Positions 8,534 to 17,607 of a stretch of DNA of 64,000 nucleotides are shown one piece after another. Under the pieces are notes generated by a model. The model was not told where the DNA came from, did not search any database, and saw only the letters and a program-made list of their open reading frames with translations. The position numbers and the translations under genes were made by a program. Origin of the DNA: Pseudomonadota bacterium. Lineage in GTDB: Bacteria > Desulfobacterota > Desulfobulbia > Desulfobulbales > Desulfurivibrionaceae. The stretch's first letter is position 1, and each line of letters opens with the position of its first letter. The DNA is taken from NCBI GenBank assembly GCA_018830485.1, contig JAHJRQ010000015.1:372001-436000 (forward strand). The letters run 5' to 3'.

Positions 8534-9532
8534 ATGAGAATCCTGAATCCATTCATCGCAGTGTTGGCGCTTATCGCGGTTGGCCTGGTGGCCGCCCAGG
8601 TGCCGGGTGGGCAGGCTTTGATAGGGATCGTCTTGCCCTATCTCGCCTTTGCCCTCTTCTTGGGGGGCGTTGCCTATCGCGTAATGCATTGGGCCAAATC
8701 TCCCGTTCCCTTCCGGATTCCGACCACCTGTGGTCAGGCCAACTCCCTGCCCTGGATCAAACAGAACAAGATCGACTGCCCCTCCACCAGGCTCGGGGTC
8801 ATCGCCAGGATGATCCTGGAGGTTTTTCTGTTCCGCTCTCTGTTCCGCAACACCAAGGCGGAGGTGCATGAGGGCCCCAAGCTCGTCTACGGCTCCAGCA
8901 AGTTTCTCTGGCTGTTCGCCATCCTGTTCCACTACTCTTTCCTGGTCATCGTTCTCCGCCATATGCGGCTGTTCATGGAGCCGATCCCCGGCTTTGTCGC
9001 CGCCCTTGAGTTCGGCGACGGCTTTATGCAGATCGGCGCCCCGGTGTTCTATCAGACCAACGCCATCTTCCTCGCCGCCATCGCCTTTTTGTTCCTCCGC
9101 AGGGTGATGCTTTCCAACATCCGCTACATCTCGCTGCCCGCCGATTACTTTCCCCTGTTTCTGATCTTCGGCATCGCCGTCACCGGCATCCTGATGCGCT
9201 ATGTTTTCCGGGCCGATGTGGTGGCGATCAAACAGTTGACCCACGGCCTGACCACCTTTGCTCCGGCCATTGCCGCCGGCCAGATCAGCCCGATCTTTTT
9301 CATCCATGTCTTCCTGGTCTGCGCCCTGCTGATCTACTTCCCCTTCAGCAAGCTGATGCACATGGCCGGTGTCTTCATGAGCCCCACCCGGAACATGATC
9401 AACAACAGCCGGATGGTCCGGCACATCAATCCGTGGAATGACCCCAACATCAAGCCGCACTCCTACGCTGGATACGAGGACGAGTTCAGGGAGTTCATGA
9501 AGGAAGGCGGAATACCCGTTGAGAAGGAATAA
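8534..9532 (+). CDS. dsrM: DsrM, membrane cytochrome b subunit
   Basis: NarI-like diheme cytochrome b subunit of the DsrMKJOP complex, which exchanges electrons between the quinone pool and the cytoplasmic DsrC/DsrK side of dissimilatory sulfite reduction. It has 332 residues with an N-terminal membrane helix (FIAVLALIAVGLVAAQ), a cytoplasmic loop ending near FRSLFRNTKAEVHEGP, then a helical bundle with histidines in LFHYSFLVIVLRHMRLF and, later, HVFLVCALLIYFPFSKLMHM that fit heme b ligands. It is the first gene of the complex, and the ATG of dsrK follows five bases after its stop. Confidence 0.95.
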   Translation: MRILNPFIAVLALIAVGLVAAQVPGGQALIGIVLPYLAFALFLGGVAYRVMHWAKSPVPFRIPTTCGQANSLPWIKQNKIDCPSTRLGVIARMILEVFLFRSLFRNTKAEVHEGPKLVYGSSKFLWLFAILFHYSFLVIVLRHMRLFMEPIPGFVAALEFGDGFMQIGAPVFYQTNAIFLAAIAFLFLRRVMLSNIRYISLPADYFPLFLIFGIAVTGILMRYVFRADVVAIKQLTHGLTTFAPAIAAGQISPIFFIHVFLVCALLIYFPFSKLMHMAGVFMSPTRNMINNSRMVRHINPWNDPNIKPHSYAGYEDEFREFMKEGGIPVEKE

Positions 9533-9537
9533 GAACA

Positions 9538-11193
9538 ATGGCGATCATAAAAGCAGACAAACTCGGTGTAAGCGTTGCGAAGGGTCCGTCCCTCATGACA
9601 GGGGCTGTTCCGAAAAATGATTGGTGGGATGTCCCGGCCACATTCAAACCGGGGAACTATGCCTACCCCGCAAAAAAGGAAATCATTGAATACCACACGC
9701 AAAAGACCTTCCCCAGCCATCCTGGGCTGTTTGGTCAACCGCGCGACTGGGATCCTGAGAGCGACGACTGGAACCTGCCCGAGGGCTGGGAAAAGATCAT
9801 TCTCAATGGCCTGAAGGAGCGTCTTGATAAATTCCGTTCCTTGAAAATATTCATGGATTGCTGTGTCCGTTGCGGCGCCTGCGCGGATAAGTGCCACTTC
9901 TTCCTGGGCACCGGCGATCCCAAGAACATGCCGGTACTCCGGGCCGAACTTCTGCGTTCCGTATACCGCAACGACTTCACCCTGGGCGGCAAGATCCTCG
10001 GCAAGATGGCCGGCGGCCGGCCCATGACCTTCGGGGTGCTGAAGGAATGGTTCATGTACTTTTACCAGTGCACCGAGTGCCGGCGCTGCTCGGTGTTCTG
10101 CCCCTACGGCATCGACACCGCCGAAATAACCATGATCGGCCGCGAACTGCTGCATCTGGTGGGCGTGAACATCAACTGGATCATGGAGCCGGCAGCCAAC
10201 TCCAACCGCACCGGCAACCACATGGGCCTGCAGCCCCACACCTTTAAAGACAATATCGTGTATCTCTGCGACGACATCGAAGAGATCACCGGTATCCGCG
10301 TCGAGCCGACCTTCAATCGCAAGGGCGCCGAGGTGCTGTTCATCACCCCGTCGGCGGATGTCTTCGCCGAGCCTGGCATCTACACGGCCATGGGCTACCT
10401 GCTGCTCTTCCACCACATCGGCCTGGACTACACCTGGTCCACCTATGCTTCGGAGGGCGGCAACTTCGGACTCTTCACCAACAACGAGATGATGAAGAAG
10501 CTCAACGGCAAGATGTACGCCGAGGCCAAGCGGTTGGGAGTCAAGTGGATCCTCGGCGGCGAATGCGGCCACATGTGGCGTGTGCTCCATCAGTACATGG
10601 ACACCATGAACGGCCCGGCCGACTTCCTGCAAGTGCCCACCTCGCCGATCACCGGAACCCGCTTCGACAACGCGGCATCCACCAAGATGGTACATATCAG
10701 CGAGTTCACCGCGGATCTGATCAAGCACGGCAAGGTGAAGCTTGATCCGAAACGTAATGATCACCGCACGGTTACATGGCACGACTCCTGTAACACAGCC
10801 CGGGCCATGGGCTTGTTGGATGAGCCGCGGTATGTCATGCAGAATGTGTGCAATAATTTCCATGAGATGCCGGAAAACACCATCCGTGAATCAACCTTCT
10901 GCTGCGGCAGCGGCACCGGCTTGAACACCGACGAAATCATGGAACTGAGAATGCGGGCAGGATTGCCGAGGGCCAACGCGGTCAAATATGTGCGCGACAG
11001 GCATGCAGTCGATACCTTGGCTTGCGTATGCGCCATCGACCGCGCCACCTTGACGAGTCTGATGAACTACTGGAATCCCGACGTGAACGTGTGCGGCCTT
11101 TCCGAGCTGGTTGGCAACGCCCTGGTCATGGAGGGAGAAAAAGAGCGTGAAACGGGTCTCCGTTTTGAGCCACTTGCAGGAATGGAGGGCTGA
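9538..11193 (+). CDS. dsrK: DsrK, HdrD-like iron-sulfur subunit
   Basis: Cytoplasmic catalytic subunit of DsrMKJOP, related to HdrD of heterodisulfide reductase and thought to act on DsrC disulfide/trisulfide. The 551 residues contain two 4Fe-4S motifs, CVRCGACADKCHF (about 108) and CTECRRCSVFCPYGID (about 179), then CCG-type domains with GGECGHMWR, HDSCNTARAMG and TFCCGSGTG, which bind the special cubane cluster in this family. Gene order and five-base spacings on both sides support a single operon. Confidence 0.96.
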   Translation: MAIIKADKLGVSVAKGPSLMTGAVPKNDWWDVPATFKPGNYAYPAKKEIIEYHTQKTFPSHPGLFGQPRDWDPESDDWNLPEGWEKIILNGLKERLDKFRSLKIFMDCCVRCGACADKCHFFLGTGDPKNMPVLRAELLRSVYRNDFTLGGKILGKMAGGRPMTFGVLKEWFMYFYQCTECRRCSVFCPYGIDTAEITMIGRELLHLVGVNINWIMEPAANSNRTGNHMGLQPHTFKDNIVYLCDDIEEITGIRVEPTFNRKGAEVLFITPSADVFAEPGIYTAMGYLLLFHHIGLDYTWSTYASEGGNFGLFTNNEMMKKLNGKMYAEAKRLGVKWILGGECGHMWRVLHQYMDTMNGPADFLQVPTSPITGTRFDNAASTKMVHISEFTADLIKHGKVKLDPKRNDHRTVTWHDSCNTARAMGLLDEPRYVMQNVCNNFHEMPENTIRESTFCCGSGTGLNTDEIMELRMRAGLPRANAVKYVRDRHAVDTLACVCAIDRATLTSLMNYWNPDVNVCGLSELVGNALVMEGEKERETGLRFEPLAGMEG

Positions 11194-11198
11194 TAGCC

Positions 11199-11579
11199 AT
11201 GTACGGTAAAGGAAGAATCATACCCGCTTTGATTATATTTTTGGGCCTCATGACATCCCCGATCTGGTATAAATCCGGGGAAGCGAGCAAAATGCCCAAA
11301 CCTGAAAAACCAAAGGACTACACGGAGTGTGTTGCGCCGACTCAGGAAATGCGCACCTCGCACATGGTGCTGCTCAATGAGTGGCGCGATGACATCCTGC
11401 GTGAAGGCGGCGCCCGCACCGGGAAAACCCCCAACGGCACCGAATATATACGGAGCCTGCAGAATGGCTGCATGCAATGTCACAGCGACAAGAAGAAGTT
11501 CTGTGACGCCTGCCACAACTATACCTCCGTGAAACCGTATTGTTGGGATTGTCATCTCCAGCCGAAGGAGGCGATGTAA
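11199..11579 (+). CDS. dsrJ: DsrJ, periplasmic triheme cytochrome c
   Basis: Small triheme cytochrome of the Dsr membrane complex, anchored by an uncleaved N-terminal helix (IIPALIIFLGLMTSPIWY). Its three CxxCH motifs, CMQCH, CDACH and CWDCH, are packed in the last 45 residues. Cys44 in TECVAPTQEMRTSHM corresponds in position to the conserved cysteine that gives DsrJ its unusual His/Cys-ligated heme (known from Allochromatium). The length of 126 is typical. The dsrO start lies one base after its stop. Confidence 0.95.
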   Translation: MYGKGRIIPALIIFLGLMTSPIWYKSGEASKMPKPEKPKDYTECVAPTQEMRTSHMVLLNEWRDDILREGGARTGKTPNGTEYIRSLQNGCMQCHSDKKKFCDACHNYTSVKPYCWDCHLQPKEAM

Positions 11580-11580
11580 C

Positions 11581-12387
11581 ATGGACAGCAAGAGAAGAGA
11601 TTTTTTGAAGATTGCCGGGCTTACCGCCATTGCCGGCATTGCCGCACCCTCGGCTTTTAACACCCTGCTCAAGGGCGAGGCCATCGCAGCAGGCGGACAT
11701 GGGGCCGCGGCCCCAACCGGCAAGCGCTATGGCATGGTCATTGATGTCAAGAAATTCACCGAAAATCCCGGGCTGGCGGAACAATGCATCTCTGCCTGCC
11801 ACACCATCCACAACGTGCCGGATTTCGGGAACAGGAAGGATGAGATCAAGTGGCTCTGGATCGAATCCTACGAGCATGCCTTTACGACGGCGAGCCAGTA
11901 CAAACGGCCGGATGCGCTCAAGGACATGCCCATCCTGACCCTGTGCAACCACTGCGACAACCCGCCCTGCGTCCGGGCCTGCCCCACCAAGGCCACCTTT
12001 AAGAAAAAGGACGGCATCGTCGGCATGGACTACCACCGCTGCATCGGCTGCCGGTTCTGCATGGCGGCCTGCCCCTATGGCGCCAGGAGCTTCAACTGGC
12101 GCGACCCCCGGGGCAAGGATGCCAACGGCCAGCCCTTTATCAAGTCGGAAAACCCCAAATACCCTGCTCGGATGCGAGGAGTTGTGGAAAAATGCAATTT
12201 CTGCACCGAGCGTCTGGCCATCGGCCAGATACCTGCCTGCGTTGAAGTCGCAGCCCAAACCAAGGCCATTGTCTTCGGCGACATCAATGATCCCGAGTCG
12301 GAGATCAGCCAGGTGCTGAAGACATCCTTTACCATCCAGCGGAATCCTGCAATAGGGACATATCCATCCCTCTTCTATATTATTTGA
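11581..12387 (+). CDS. dsrO: DsrO, periplasmic ferredoxin-like subunit
   Basis: Periplasmic 4Fe-4S protein of the complex, exported by the Tat system: the N-terminus KRRDFLKIAGL is a twin-arginine signal followed by a hydrophobic, alanine-rich stretch. Cluster motifs are CISACHTIHNVPDF, LCNHCDNPPCVRACPTKATF, HRCIGCRFCMAACPYGAR and VEKCNFCTERLAIGQIPACVEVA, as in NrfC/TtrB-type subunits. At 268 residues it is of normal size. It should pass electrons between DsrP and DsrJ. Confidence 0.95.
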   Translation: MDSKRRDFLKIAGLTAIAGIAAPSAFNTLLKGEAIAAGGHGAAAPTGKRYGMVIDVKKFTENPGLAEQCISACHTIHNVPDFGNRKDEIKWLWIESYEHAFTTASQYKRPDALKDMPILTLCNHCDNPPCVRACPTKATFKKKDGIVGMDYHRCIGCRFCMAACPYGARSFNWRDPRGKDANGQPFIKSENPKYPARMRGVVEKCNFCTERLAIGQIPACVEVAAQTKAIVFGDINDPESEISQVLKTSFTIQRNPAIGTYPSLFYII

Positions 12388-12398
12388 GGTGAAAGATC

Positions 12399-13568
12399 AT
12401 GATTGAAAAAGCATTTAAAGGAAGCACCGGGTACTGGGTATGGATGCTCTTCCTGCTCTCCATAATGGGCATGGGCGGTCTCTTCTATGTCCAGCAATTC
12501 AACTACGGCCTGGGCATTACCGGCATGAGCCGGGATGTGACCTGGGGGATATACATCTCCCAGTTCACCTTTCTGGTGGGTGTGGCGGCCGGCGGCCTGA
12601 TGCTGGTGCTGCCCTATTATATCCATGACTACAAGGCCTTCGGCCGCATCGTCATCCTCGGCGAATTCATGGCCATTGCAGCCATCGCCATGTGCCTGAT
12701 GTTCATCATCGCCGACCTGGGCCAGCCCATGCGCGCCTTGAACGTTATGCTCTATCCCACCCCCAACTCCATGCTGTTCTGGGATATGATCGTCTTGAAC
12801 GGCTATCTGTTCCTCAACATCCTCTGCGGCTGGGTGGTGTTGCAGTCCGAATACAAGGGGATCAAGTATCCCAAGTGGATCAAACCCTTTATCTACCTCT
12901 CCATCCCGTGGGCGATCAGCATCCACACGGTTACCGCCTTTCTGTACTGCGGTCTGCCGGGACGTCATTTCTGGCTCACCGCCATTCTCGCCCCGCGCTT
13001 TCTGGCCTCGGCCTTTGCCGCCGGGCCGGCCCTGCTCATGGTCATCGCCATGATCCTCAAAAAGACCACCAAGTTCGACGTGGGCCGCGAGGCGCAGGAC
13101 AAGCTGGTGACCATTATCGGCTATGCCGCCATGCTCAACTTTTTCTTCCTGGGCTGTGAATTTTTTGTTGCCTACTACAGCCAGATCCCCGGCCACATGC
13201 ATACCCTGGATTACCTGTTCTGGGGCCTTGGCCATGGCGACCAGGTATACAACAACCTGGTGCCCTTCATGCGCGCCTCGGTGATCATGGGTCTGGCCGG
13301 CATCGCGCTGATCTTTGTCTCCCGTGCAAAGCAATCCGATGGGCTGCTGGTGGTTTCCTGCCTCCTCATCTTCATCTCTTTCTGGATAGACAAGGGCCTC
13401 GGCCTGGTTCTCGGCGGCTTTGTCCCGAGCCCGCTTGAGTATGTGACCGAGTATGTTCCCAGCGTCCAGGAACTCGGCATTACCGCCGCCATCTGGGCCA
13501 CGGGCTTCTTCATTCTCTCCATCCTCTACAAGGTGGCGATCAGCGTCAAGCTGGAAAAGGAAGCCTAA
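12399..13568 (+). CDS. dsrP: DsrP, NrfD-type membrane subunit
   Basis: Quinone-interacting integral membrane protein of the NrfD/PsrC family and last subunit of DsrMKJOP. Its 389 residues form about ten hydrophobic segments, beginning YWVWMLFLLSIMGMGGLFYV and ending ITAAIWATGFFILSILYKVA. It carries no cofactor motif, as usual for NrfD proteins. A strong terminator starts about 30 bases after the stop and closes the operon. Confidence 0.95.
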   Translation: MIEKAFKGSTGYWVWMLFLLSIMGMGGLFYVQQFNYGLGITGMSRDVTWGIYISQFTFLVGVAAGGLMLVLPYYIHDYKAFGRIVILGEFMAIAAIAMCLMFIIADLGQPMRALNVMLYPTPNSMLFWDMIVLNGYLFLNILCGWVVLQSEYKGIKYPKWIKPFIYLSIPWAISIHTVTAFLYCGLPGRHFWLTAILAPRFLASAFAAGPALLMVIAMILKKTTKFDVGREAQDKLVTIIGYAAMLNFFFLGCEFFVAYYSQIPGHMHTLDYLFWGLGHGDQVYNNLVPFMRASVIMGLAGIALIFVSRAKQSDGLLVVSCLLIFISFWIDKGLGLVLGGFVPSPLEYVTEYVPSVQELGITAAIWATGFFILSILYKVAISVKLEKEA

Positions 13569-13599
13569 AACACGTTGTACCCTGCGGCATGGTTGATTC

Positions 13600-13632
13600 A
13601 AGGCAAGCTCCTTCCGGGGCTTGCCTTTTTTT
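13600..13632 (+). terminator. Rho-independent terminator of the dsr operon
   Basis: AAGGCAAGC and GCTTGCCTT pair perfectly around a ten-base loop, with the stem running into seven T. Confidence 0.92.
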
Positions 13633-13782
13633 ACGCCCTCCCGGCAGCTGACCAGGGCGTCGCAACCGATAATATGGCTGGTTTGCCCGGGAGTTATGTT
13701 GTATTCTACCGATATCGTTGAAAATCAGCCCTGCTGTTTTCCCGTTTTTCGGGATGAAGCCCCACACAACCGAGTCCCCGCC

Positions 13783-16140
13783 ATGACGCCATCACACACC
13801 CCCACAAAGCCGACAACACACTCCATCCTCGACAAGATCGGCAACACCCCGCTGGTGCCGATCAAACGCTTGAATCCCTTAAAGAAGGTGGCGATCTACG
13901 CCAAGCTTGAGGCCTTCAATCCCGGCGGCTCGGTCAAGGACCGGGTGGCACTGAACATGATTGAAACCGCCGAGGCGGAGGGCGAACTGACCCCTGACAA
14001 GATCGTGCTGGAGGCCACCAGCGGCAACACCGGCATCGGCCTGGCCATGGTCTGTGCGGTCAAGGGCTATAAATGTCAGTTGATCATGCCGGAATCAGCA
14101 TCCATCGAACGGCGCAAGATCATGGAGGCCTTTGGCGCCGAGATCCTGCTCACCCCCGGCAAACGCGGCACCGATGGGGCCATCGAACAGGCCTACGCCT
14201 TGGCCCGCCAGTATCCGGATCGCTATTTCCTCACCGACCAGTTCAACAACACGGCCAACTGGCTGACCCATTACAAAACAACCGGACCGGAGATCTGGGA
14301 GCAGACCGGGGGCAGGGTGACGGACATCGTCGCCACCCTGGGAACCTCCGGCACGGTCATGGGGTTGTGCCGGTATTTCAGCGAGCACCACCCGGAAGTG
14401 CGCGTTACAGCTGTGGAGCCCTTTCTCGGCCACAAGCTGCAAGGGCTCAAGAACATGAAGGAGTCCTACACCCCAGGGATTTTTGACAAAAAACTCCCCT
14501 TTCAGATCATAAACATACCGGATGAGGAGGCGTTCACTTCCGTTCGTCTCCTTGCCCGCAAAGAGGGAATCTTCGCCGGCATGAGCTCCGGCGCCGCCAT
14601 GTCCGCGGCCCTGACCCGCGCCGCCCAGTTGAAGGAGGGCGTGCTCGTGGCCATCTTCCCCGATGGCGGCGAGAAGTATCTGTCCACCGAGCTTTTCACC
14701 AAGCAGGAAACGGAGGAATCCCAGCAGGCGGAGCTGCGCTTTTTCAATACCCTCTCCCGGAAAAAAGAGGTGTTTCGACCCATTGTTCCTGATACCGTGA
14801 CTTTTTACGCCTGCGGCCCCACGGCCCACGAACTGGCCCACCTGGCCCATTGCCGCCGCTTCATGGTTGCCGATCTCGTGCATCGGGTGCTGGTCCTGAA
14901 AGGGTATCAGGTGAAATTCTATATGAATTTCACTGACCTGGACGACAACACCATCAGGGGCGCGGGCAACAACAAAGAAAGCCTCGCCGCATTCACCGGC
15001 AGATATATCCAGGACTTCAAACAGGACATGGCGGCGCTGGAGATGCTCGAAGCCGCCGGATACCCTCGGGCCTCCGAGCATGTCCCGGGCATGATCGCTC
15101 TGGCCCAAAAATTGGTGGACAAGGGGTATGCCTACGAAAAACACGGCTCCATCTATTTTGACATCTCCAAATTCGCTAAATACGGCAGGCTGTCCGGCGT
15201 TGACCTGAGCAAGATCCAGGTGGGAAAAACCGTTGATCTGGATGACTATGAAAAGGAAAACCCGGTTGACTTCACCCTGCTCAAGCGTTCGACCTTGAGC
15301 GAGCTGAAAAGCGGCATCTTTTTTCAAACCGAGTGGGGGAACATGCGCCCCGGCTGGCATATCGAATGCGCGGCCATGACCCTTGATCTGCTCGGGGAAA
15401 CCATGGATATCCATACCAGCGGCCGGGACCTGCTCTTCCCACACCATGAGAACGAGAACGCCATCGCCGAGGCGCTCACCGGCAAGCCCCTGGCCAATTT
15501 CTGGCTGCACAGCGAACTGCTGCTGGTGGACGGCAAGAAGATGTCCGCGGAAAACCGGAACCTCATCACCCTGCGCGATGTCCTGGACAAGGGCTACACC
15601 GGCCGGGAGATGCGCTATTTCCTGATCCGGACCCATTACCGCAAGCCGATCAATTTCTCCTTTCGCAGCCTGGACGCGGCCAGCAAGAACCTGCGGCGCT
15701 TGGACGCCTTTGTCGGCAAGCTGCTCTGCCTGCCGCCGGGGCTGCCCCACGCCGAGGTCGCCGCCTATCTCTCCGACATGGAGGACCGCTTTTTCAAAGC
15801 CTTGAACGATGATCTCAATGTTTCCAAAGCCTTTGCCGCGCTGTTCGATTTTATTAAAAAGACCAACCCGATTCTGAGCCAGGGGCTCCTTGACCGCGAA
15901 CAGAAGGATTATATCCTGGAAGCCCTGCGCCGGATCAATTCCGTGCTGGGAATCATGCGTCTTGAGGAATGCCCCCTGGCCCCGGAGATCGACAAGCTGA
16001 TCCGGGACCGGGAAGAGGCGAGGAAACGAAAGGATTGGCAGAAGGCGGACGGGGTGCGCCAGGAATTGGCGAAAAAGGGCATCGAGGTGGTCGACACCGC
16101 CAAGGGGCCGGTCTGGAAAGAGGTAGAAAAGCAAGAGTAG
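13783..16140 (+). CDS. Cysteine synthase / cysteinyl-tRNA synthetase fusion
   Basis: One 785-residue protein. Residues about 15-310 are a PLP-dependent cysteine synthase (NPGGSVKDRVA with the Schiff-base lysine, TSGNTGIG, GTSGTVMG), which makes cysteine from O-acetylserine and sulfide. Residues about 325-785 are cysteinyl-tRNA synthetase. The zinc ligands remain (CGPT, GWHIEC, FPHHENE), and the tail DREEARKRKDWQKAD is typical. The class I motifs are altered: HIGH reads HLAH and KMSKS reads KMSAE. I chose the ATG at 13783 because the frame extending back to 13621 runs into the dsr terminator. The gene follows the dsr operon, so sulfide supply and cysteine charging sit together. Confidence 0.92.
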   Translation: MTPSHTPTKPTTHSILDKIGNTPLVPIKRLNPLKKVAIYAKLEAFNPGGSVKDRVALNMIETAEAEGELTPDKIVLEATSGNTGIGLAMVCAVKGYKCQLIMPESASIERRKIMEAFGAEILLTPGKRGTDGAIEQAYALARQYPDRYFLTDQFNNTANWLTHYKTTGPEIWEQTGGRVTDIVATLGTSGTVMGLCRYFSEHHPEVRVTAVEPFLGHKLQGLKNMKESYTPGIFDKKLPFQIINIPDEEAFTSVRLLARKEGIFAGMSSGAAMSAALTRAAQLKEGVLVAIFPDGGEKYLSTELFTKQETEESQQAELRFFNTLSRKKEVFRPIVPDTVTFYACGPTAHELAHLAHCRRFMVADLVHRVLVLKGYQVKFYMNFTDLDDNTIRGAGNNKESLAAFTGRYIQDFKQDMAALEMLEAAGYPRASEHVPGMIALAQKLVDKGYAYEKHGSIYFDISKFAKYGRLSGVDLSKIQVGKTVDLDDYEKENPVDFTLLKRSTLSELKSGIFFQTEWGNMRPGWHIECAAMTLDLLGETMDIHTSGRDLLFPHHENENAIAEALTGKPLANFWLHSELLLVDGKKMSAENRNLITLRDVLDKGYTGREMRYFLIRTHYRKPINFSFRSLDAASKNLRRLDAFVGKLLCLPPGLPHAEVAAYLSDMEDRFFKALNDDLNVSKAFAALFDFIKKTNPILSQGLLDREQKDYILEALRRINSVLGIMRLEECPLAPEIDKLIRDREEARKRKDWQKADGVRQELAKKGIEVVDTAKGPVWKEVEKQE

Positions 16141-16214
16141 GACGCGGCTCGCAGTGCAGGGCGAAAACGGTATTGCTTTCTTGGCCCGATCGTTCTAATA
16201 TCTGTCGCACAAGG

Positions 16215-16291
16215 GCGCCCGTAGCTCAGCCGGATAGAGCACCGGCCTTCTAAGCCGTAGGTCACAGGTTCGAATCCTGTCGGGCGCACCA
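16215..16291 (+). tRNA. tRNA-Arg (anticodon TCT), integration target
   Basis: The acceptor stem GCGCCCG pairs with CGGGCGC, the anticodon loop CTTCTAA gives TCT, the T-loop is TTCGAAT and CCA is encoded. The 3' half (16243-16291) is the left attachment repeat of the mobile element, so this part was restored by incoming DNA. Confidence 0.97.
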
Positions 16292-16304
16292 ATAAAACAA
16301 CATG

Positions 16305-16337
16305 AATCCGACCAGTTAGTAGCTGGTCGGATTTTTT
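16305..16337 (+). terminator. Terminator of tRNA-Arg, carried by the element
   Basis: AATCCGACCAG and CTGGTCGGATT pair perfectly around a short loop, followed by a T run. It lies inside the element, which thus supplies both the tRNA 3' end and its terminator. Confidence 0.88.
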
Positions 16338-16373
16338 CGTTTCAGGCCAAAAAACCTCATTTTCGGCAACTCA

Positions 16374-16393
16374 GTGTCCCAAATGTGTCCCAA
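16374..16393 (+). promoter_or_regulatory. Putative left arm-type integrase sites
   Basis: TGTCCCA is repeated eleven bases apart (TGTCCCAAATGTGTCCCAA). A near copy lies at the other end of the element (28426-28447), as expected for arm-type sites bound by a tyrosine integrase or its partner. Confidence 0.45.
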
Positions 16394-16427
16394 GAAAATC
16401 ACAAGTTCTTTAATGCGTTTTTTTGTT

Positions 16428-16826
16428 CTATTTTTTACTGTCCCGCCTGGAGCCCATTTTCAATTGCGGCTCTTGATCATCATCCTTACTATTCAAATTA
16501 TGCTTTAGATCGAACCTGGCCGTAGCCCTATCCCACCACGGCCCCTTTAGCCCCATAAAACCACCAGGGAAAAACTTATAAAGGAAAAACTGATGCAAGT
16601 ATGGAAGTGCGCAAAAAACACATAAAAAAATCATAAATATAAATATCGATTGCAACACAAAAACAGATAGGTGCTTTGAAAGAACAGGATATAACTTATA
16701 TCGATAGAATACAATCAATGATGGGCATACAACAAAAAACAAAACGCCAAGAAAAAACTTGGCCCCATTGTGTGGCGGAATGCTATTGCATATTTCCTTC
16801 AGTTTTTTTTCTTTTTCTTCATTCAT
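16428..16826 (-). CDS. Small two-helix membrane protein
   Basis: A 132-residue protein with two strong hydrophobic segments (FFLGVLFFVVCPSLIVFYRY and VFVLQSIFIFMIFLCVFCALPYL) and a charged C-terminal tail ending in SRRDSKK. I place the start at the ATG at 16826, eight bases from GAGGAT; an upstream in-frame ATG at 16847 overlaps the repressor gene. It lies directly downstream of the XRE repressor gene on the same strand and is probably cotranscribed. It is AT-rich. Function unknown; a superinfection-type role is only a guess. Confidence 0.6.
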   Translation of the reverse strand: MNEEKEKKLKEICNSIPPHNGAKFFLGVLFFVVCPSLIVFYRYKLYPVLSKHLSVFVLQSIFIFMIFLCVFCALPYLHQFFLYKFFPGGFMGLKGPWWDRATARFDLKHNLNSKDDDQEPQLKMGSRRDSKK

Positions 16827-16843
16827 ATAATCATCCTCGCATC

Positions 16844-17272
16844 TCAATCTGAAACCATAATTATTTGACGATGAATTTTTTCTTCAACATTCCCCCTTTG
16901 AATCCCAGCATTCTCCTTTTCTATAAAATCTTCATAAAATAATTCGACTAACTCTCTCCTTTTTTCCTTAGTCCATGGCTTAAGATACTTTTTTTTAAAG
17001 CTATCTATTGCGTCCGTAACCTCTAACAACAAATCATAGTCAATAACTGTTTTAGGTAGACCTTGCCCCACAAGTATCCAATTCGTGTTGAAATCAAGTT
17101 TGGATAACCCCGCAAGCACCTTACTGCCCGGAATCTTTAGGTCATACTCATATTCGACCCAAGCACTCTTTGAACAGCCGACCTCTTCCGCCATTTTTTG
17201 TTGGGTGAACCCAAGGGACTCCCTGGCGGTTTTTAACCTTCCACCCAATTTTAGCGCACTATCTGTTGACAC
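16844..17272 (-). CDS. XRE-family repressor of the mobile element
   Basis: A phage-repressor-like DNA-binding protein of about 142 residues. The helix-turn-helix RLKTARESLGFTQQKMAEEVGCSKSAWVEYE is at the N-terminus; DFNTNWILVGQG is the usual segment that follows this fold in CI/Cro-like proteins. The GTG at 17272 is the likely start, eight bases from AGGAA; a TTG at 17278 is too near that site. The gene is transcribed away from the excisionase-like and replication genes, a lambda-like control layout. Confidence 0.82.
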   Translation of the reverse strand: MSTDSALKLGGRLKTARESLGFTQQKMAEEVGCSKSAWVEYEYDLKIPGSKVLAGLSKLDFNTNWILVGQGLPKTVIDYDLLLEVTDAIDSFKKKYLKPWTKEKRRELVELFYEDFIEKENAGIQRGNVEEKIHRQIIMVSD

Positions 17273-17323
17273 AATCAATCTTCCTCTCGATGGTAAAAAT
17301 TTTTCTTGAATGTTTTATTTAGG

Positions 17324-17361
17324 CGCTATATATTATGCTATAGCGTATTACAGCATGCTAT
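17324..17361. promoter_or_regulatory. Operator region between repressor and early genes
   Basis: The divergent gap 17273-17393 holds the inverted repeat CGCTATA-(8)-TATAGCG at 17324-17345 and the direct repeat ATGCTAT at 17335 and 17355. This AT-rich region is the expected location of the early promoters and the repressor binding sites. Confidence 0.5.
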
Positions 17362-17393
17362 CCCATAAACAATTATACTCGTTGTGGAGCCCA

Positions 17394-17597
17394 ATGCATA
17401 TGAAAAATCAAAAATTGGTGACGGTGGCTGAAGCCGCTGAACTGACAGCCATGAGCGAACAATGGTGGCGGGGCGCTCTTGCTGGCCGCAGACCTATGCC
17501 GCCTGTTCGGGTCGTCCGTATTGGACGCGCGATCCGGCTACACTTAGGTGACCTTGAAGCCTGGATAAATCAGGCTAAAGGGCAAAACGGGAAGTAA
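17394..17597 (+). CDS. Excisionase/AlpA-like DNA-binding protein
   Basis: A 67-residue protein with an AlpA/MerR-type winged helix: LVTVAEAAELTAMSEQWWRGALAGR is followed by RVVRIGRAIRLHLGDLEAWI, the DNA-recognition pattern of excisionases and small activators. The start is either the ATG at 17394 or at 17400; GGAG at 17386-17389 is close to both. It is the first rightward gene after the operator, where recombination directionality factors are common. Confidence 0.75.
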   Translation: MHMKNQKLVTVAEAAELTAMSEQWWRGALAGRRPMPPVRVVRIGRAIRLHLGDLEAWINQAKGQNGK

Positions 17598-17607
17598 GAG
17601 GCCGATA

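Noticed and set aside
13621-13782. N-terminal extension of the CysK-CysS fusion
   Set aside because: It would begin inside the dsr terminator and is not similar to cysteine synthase; the ATG at 13783 directly precedes the conserved domain.
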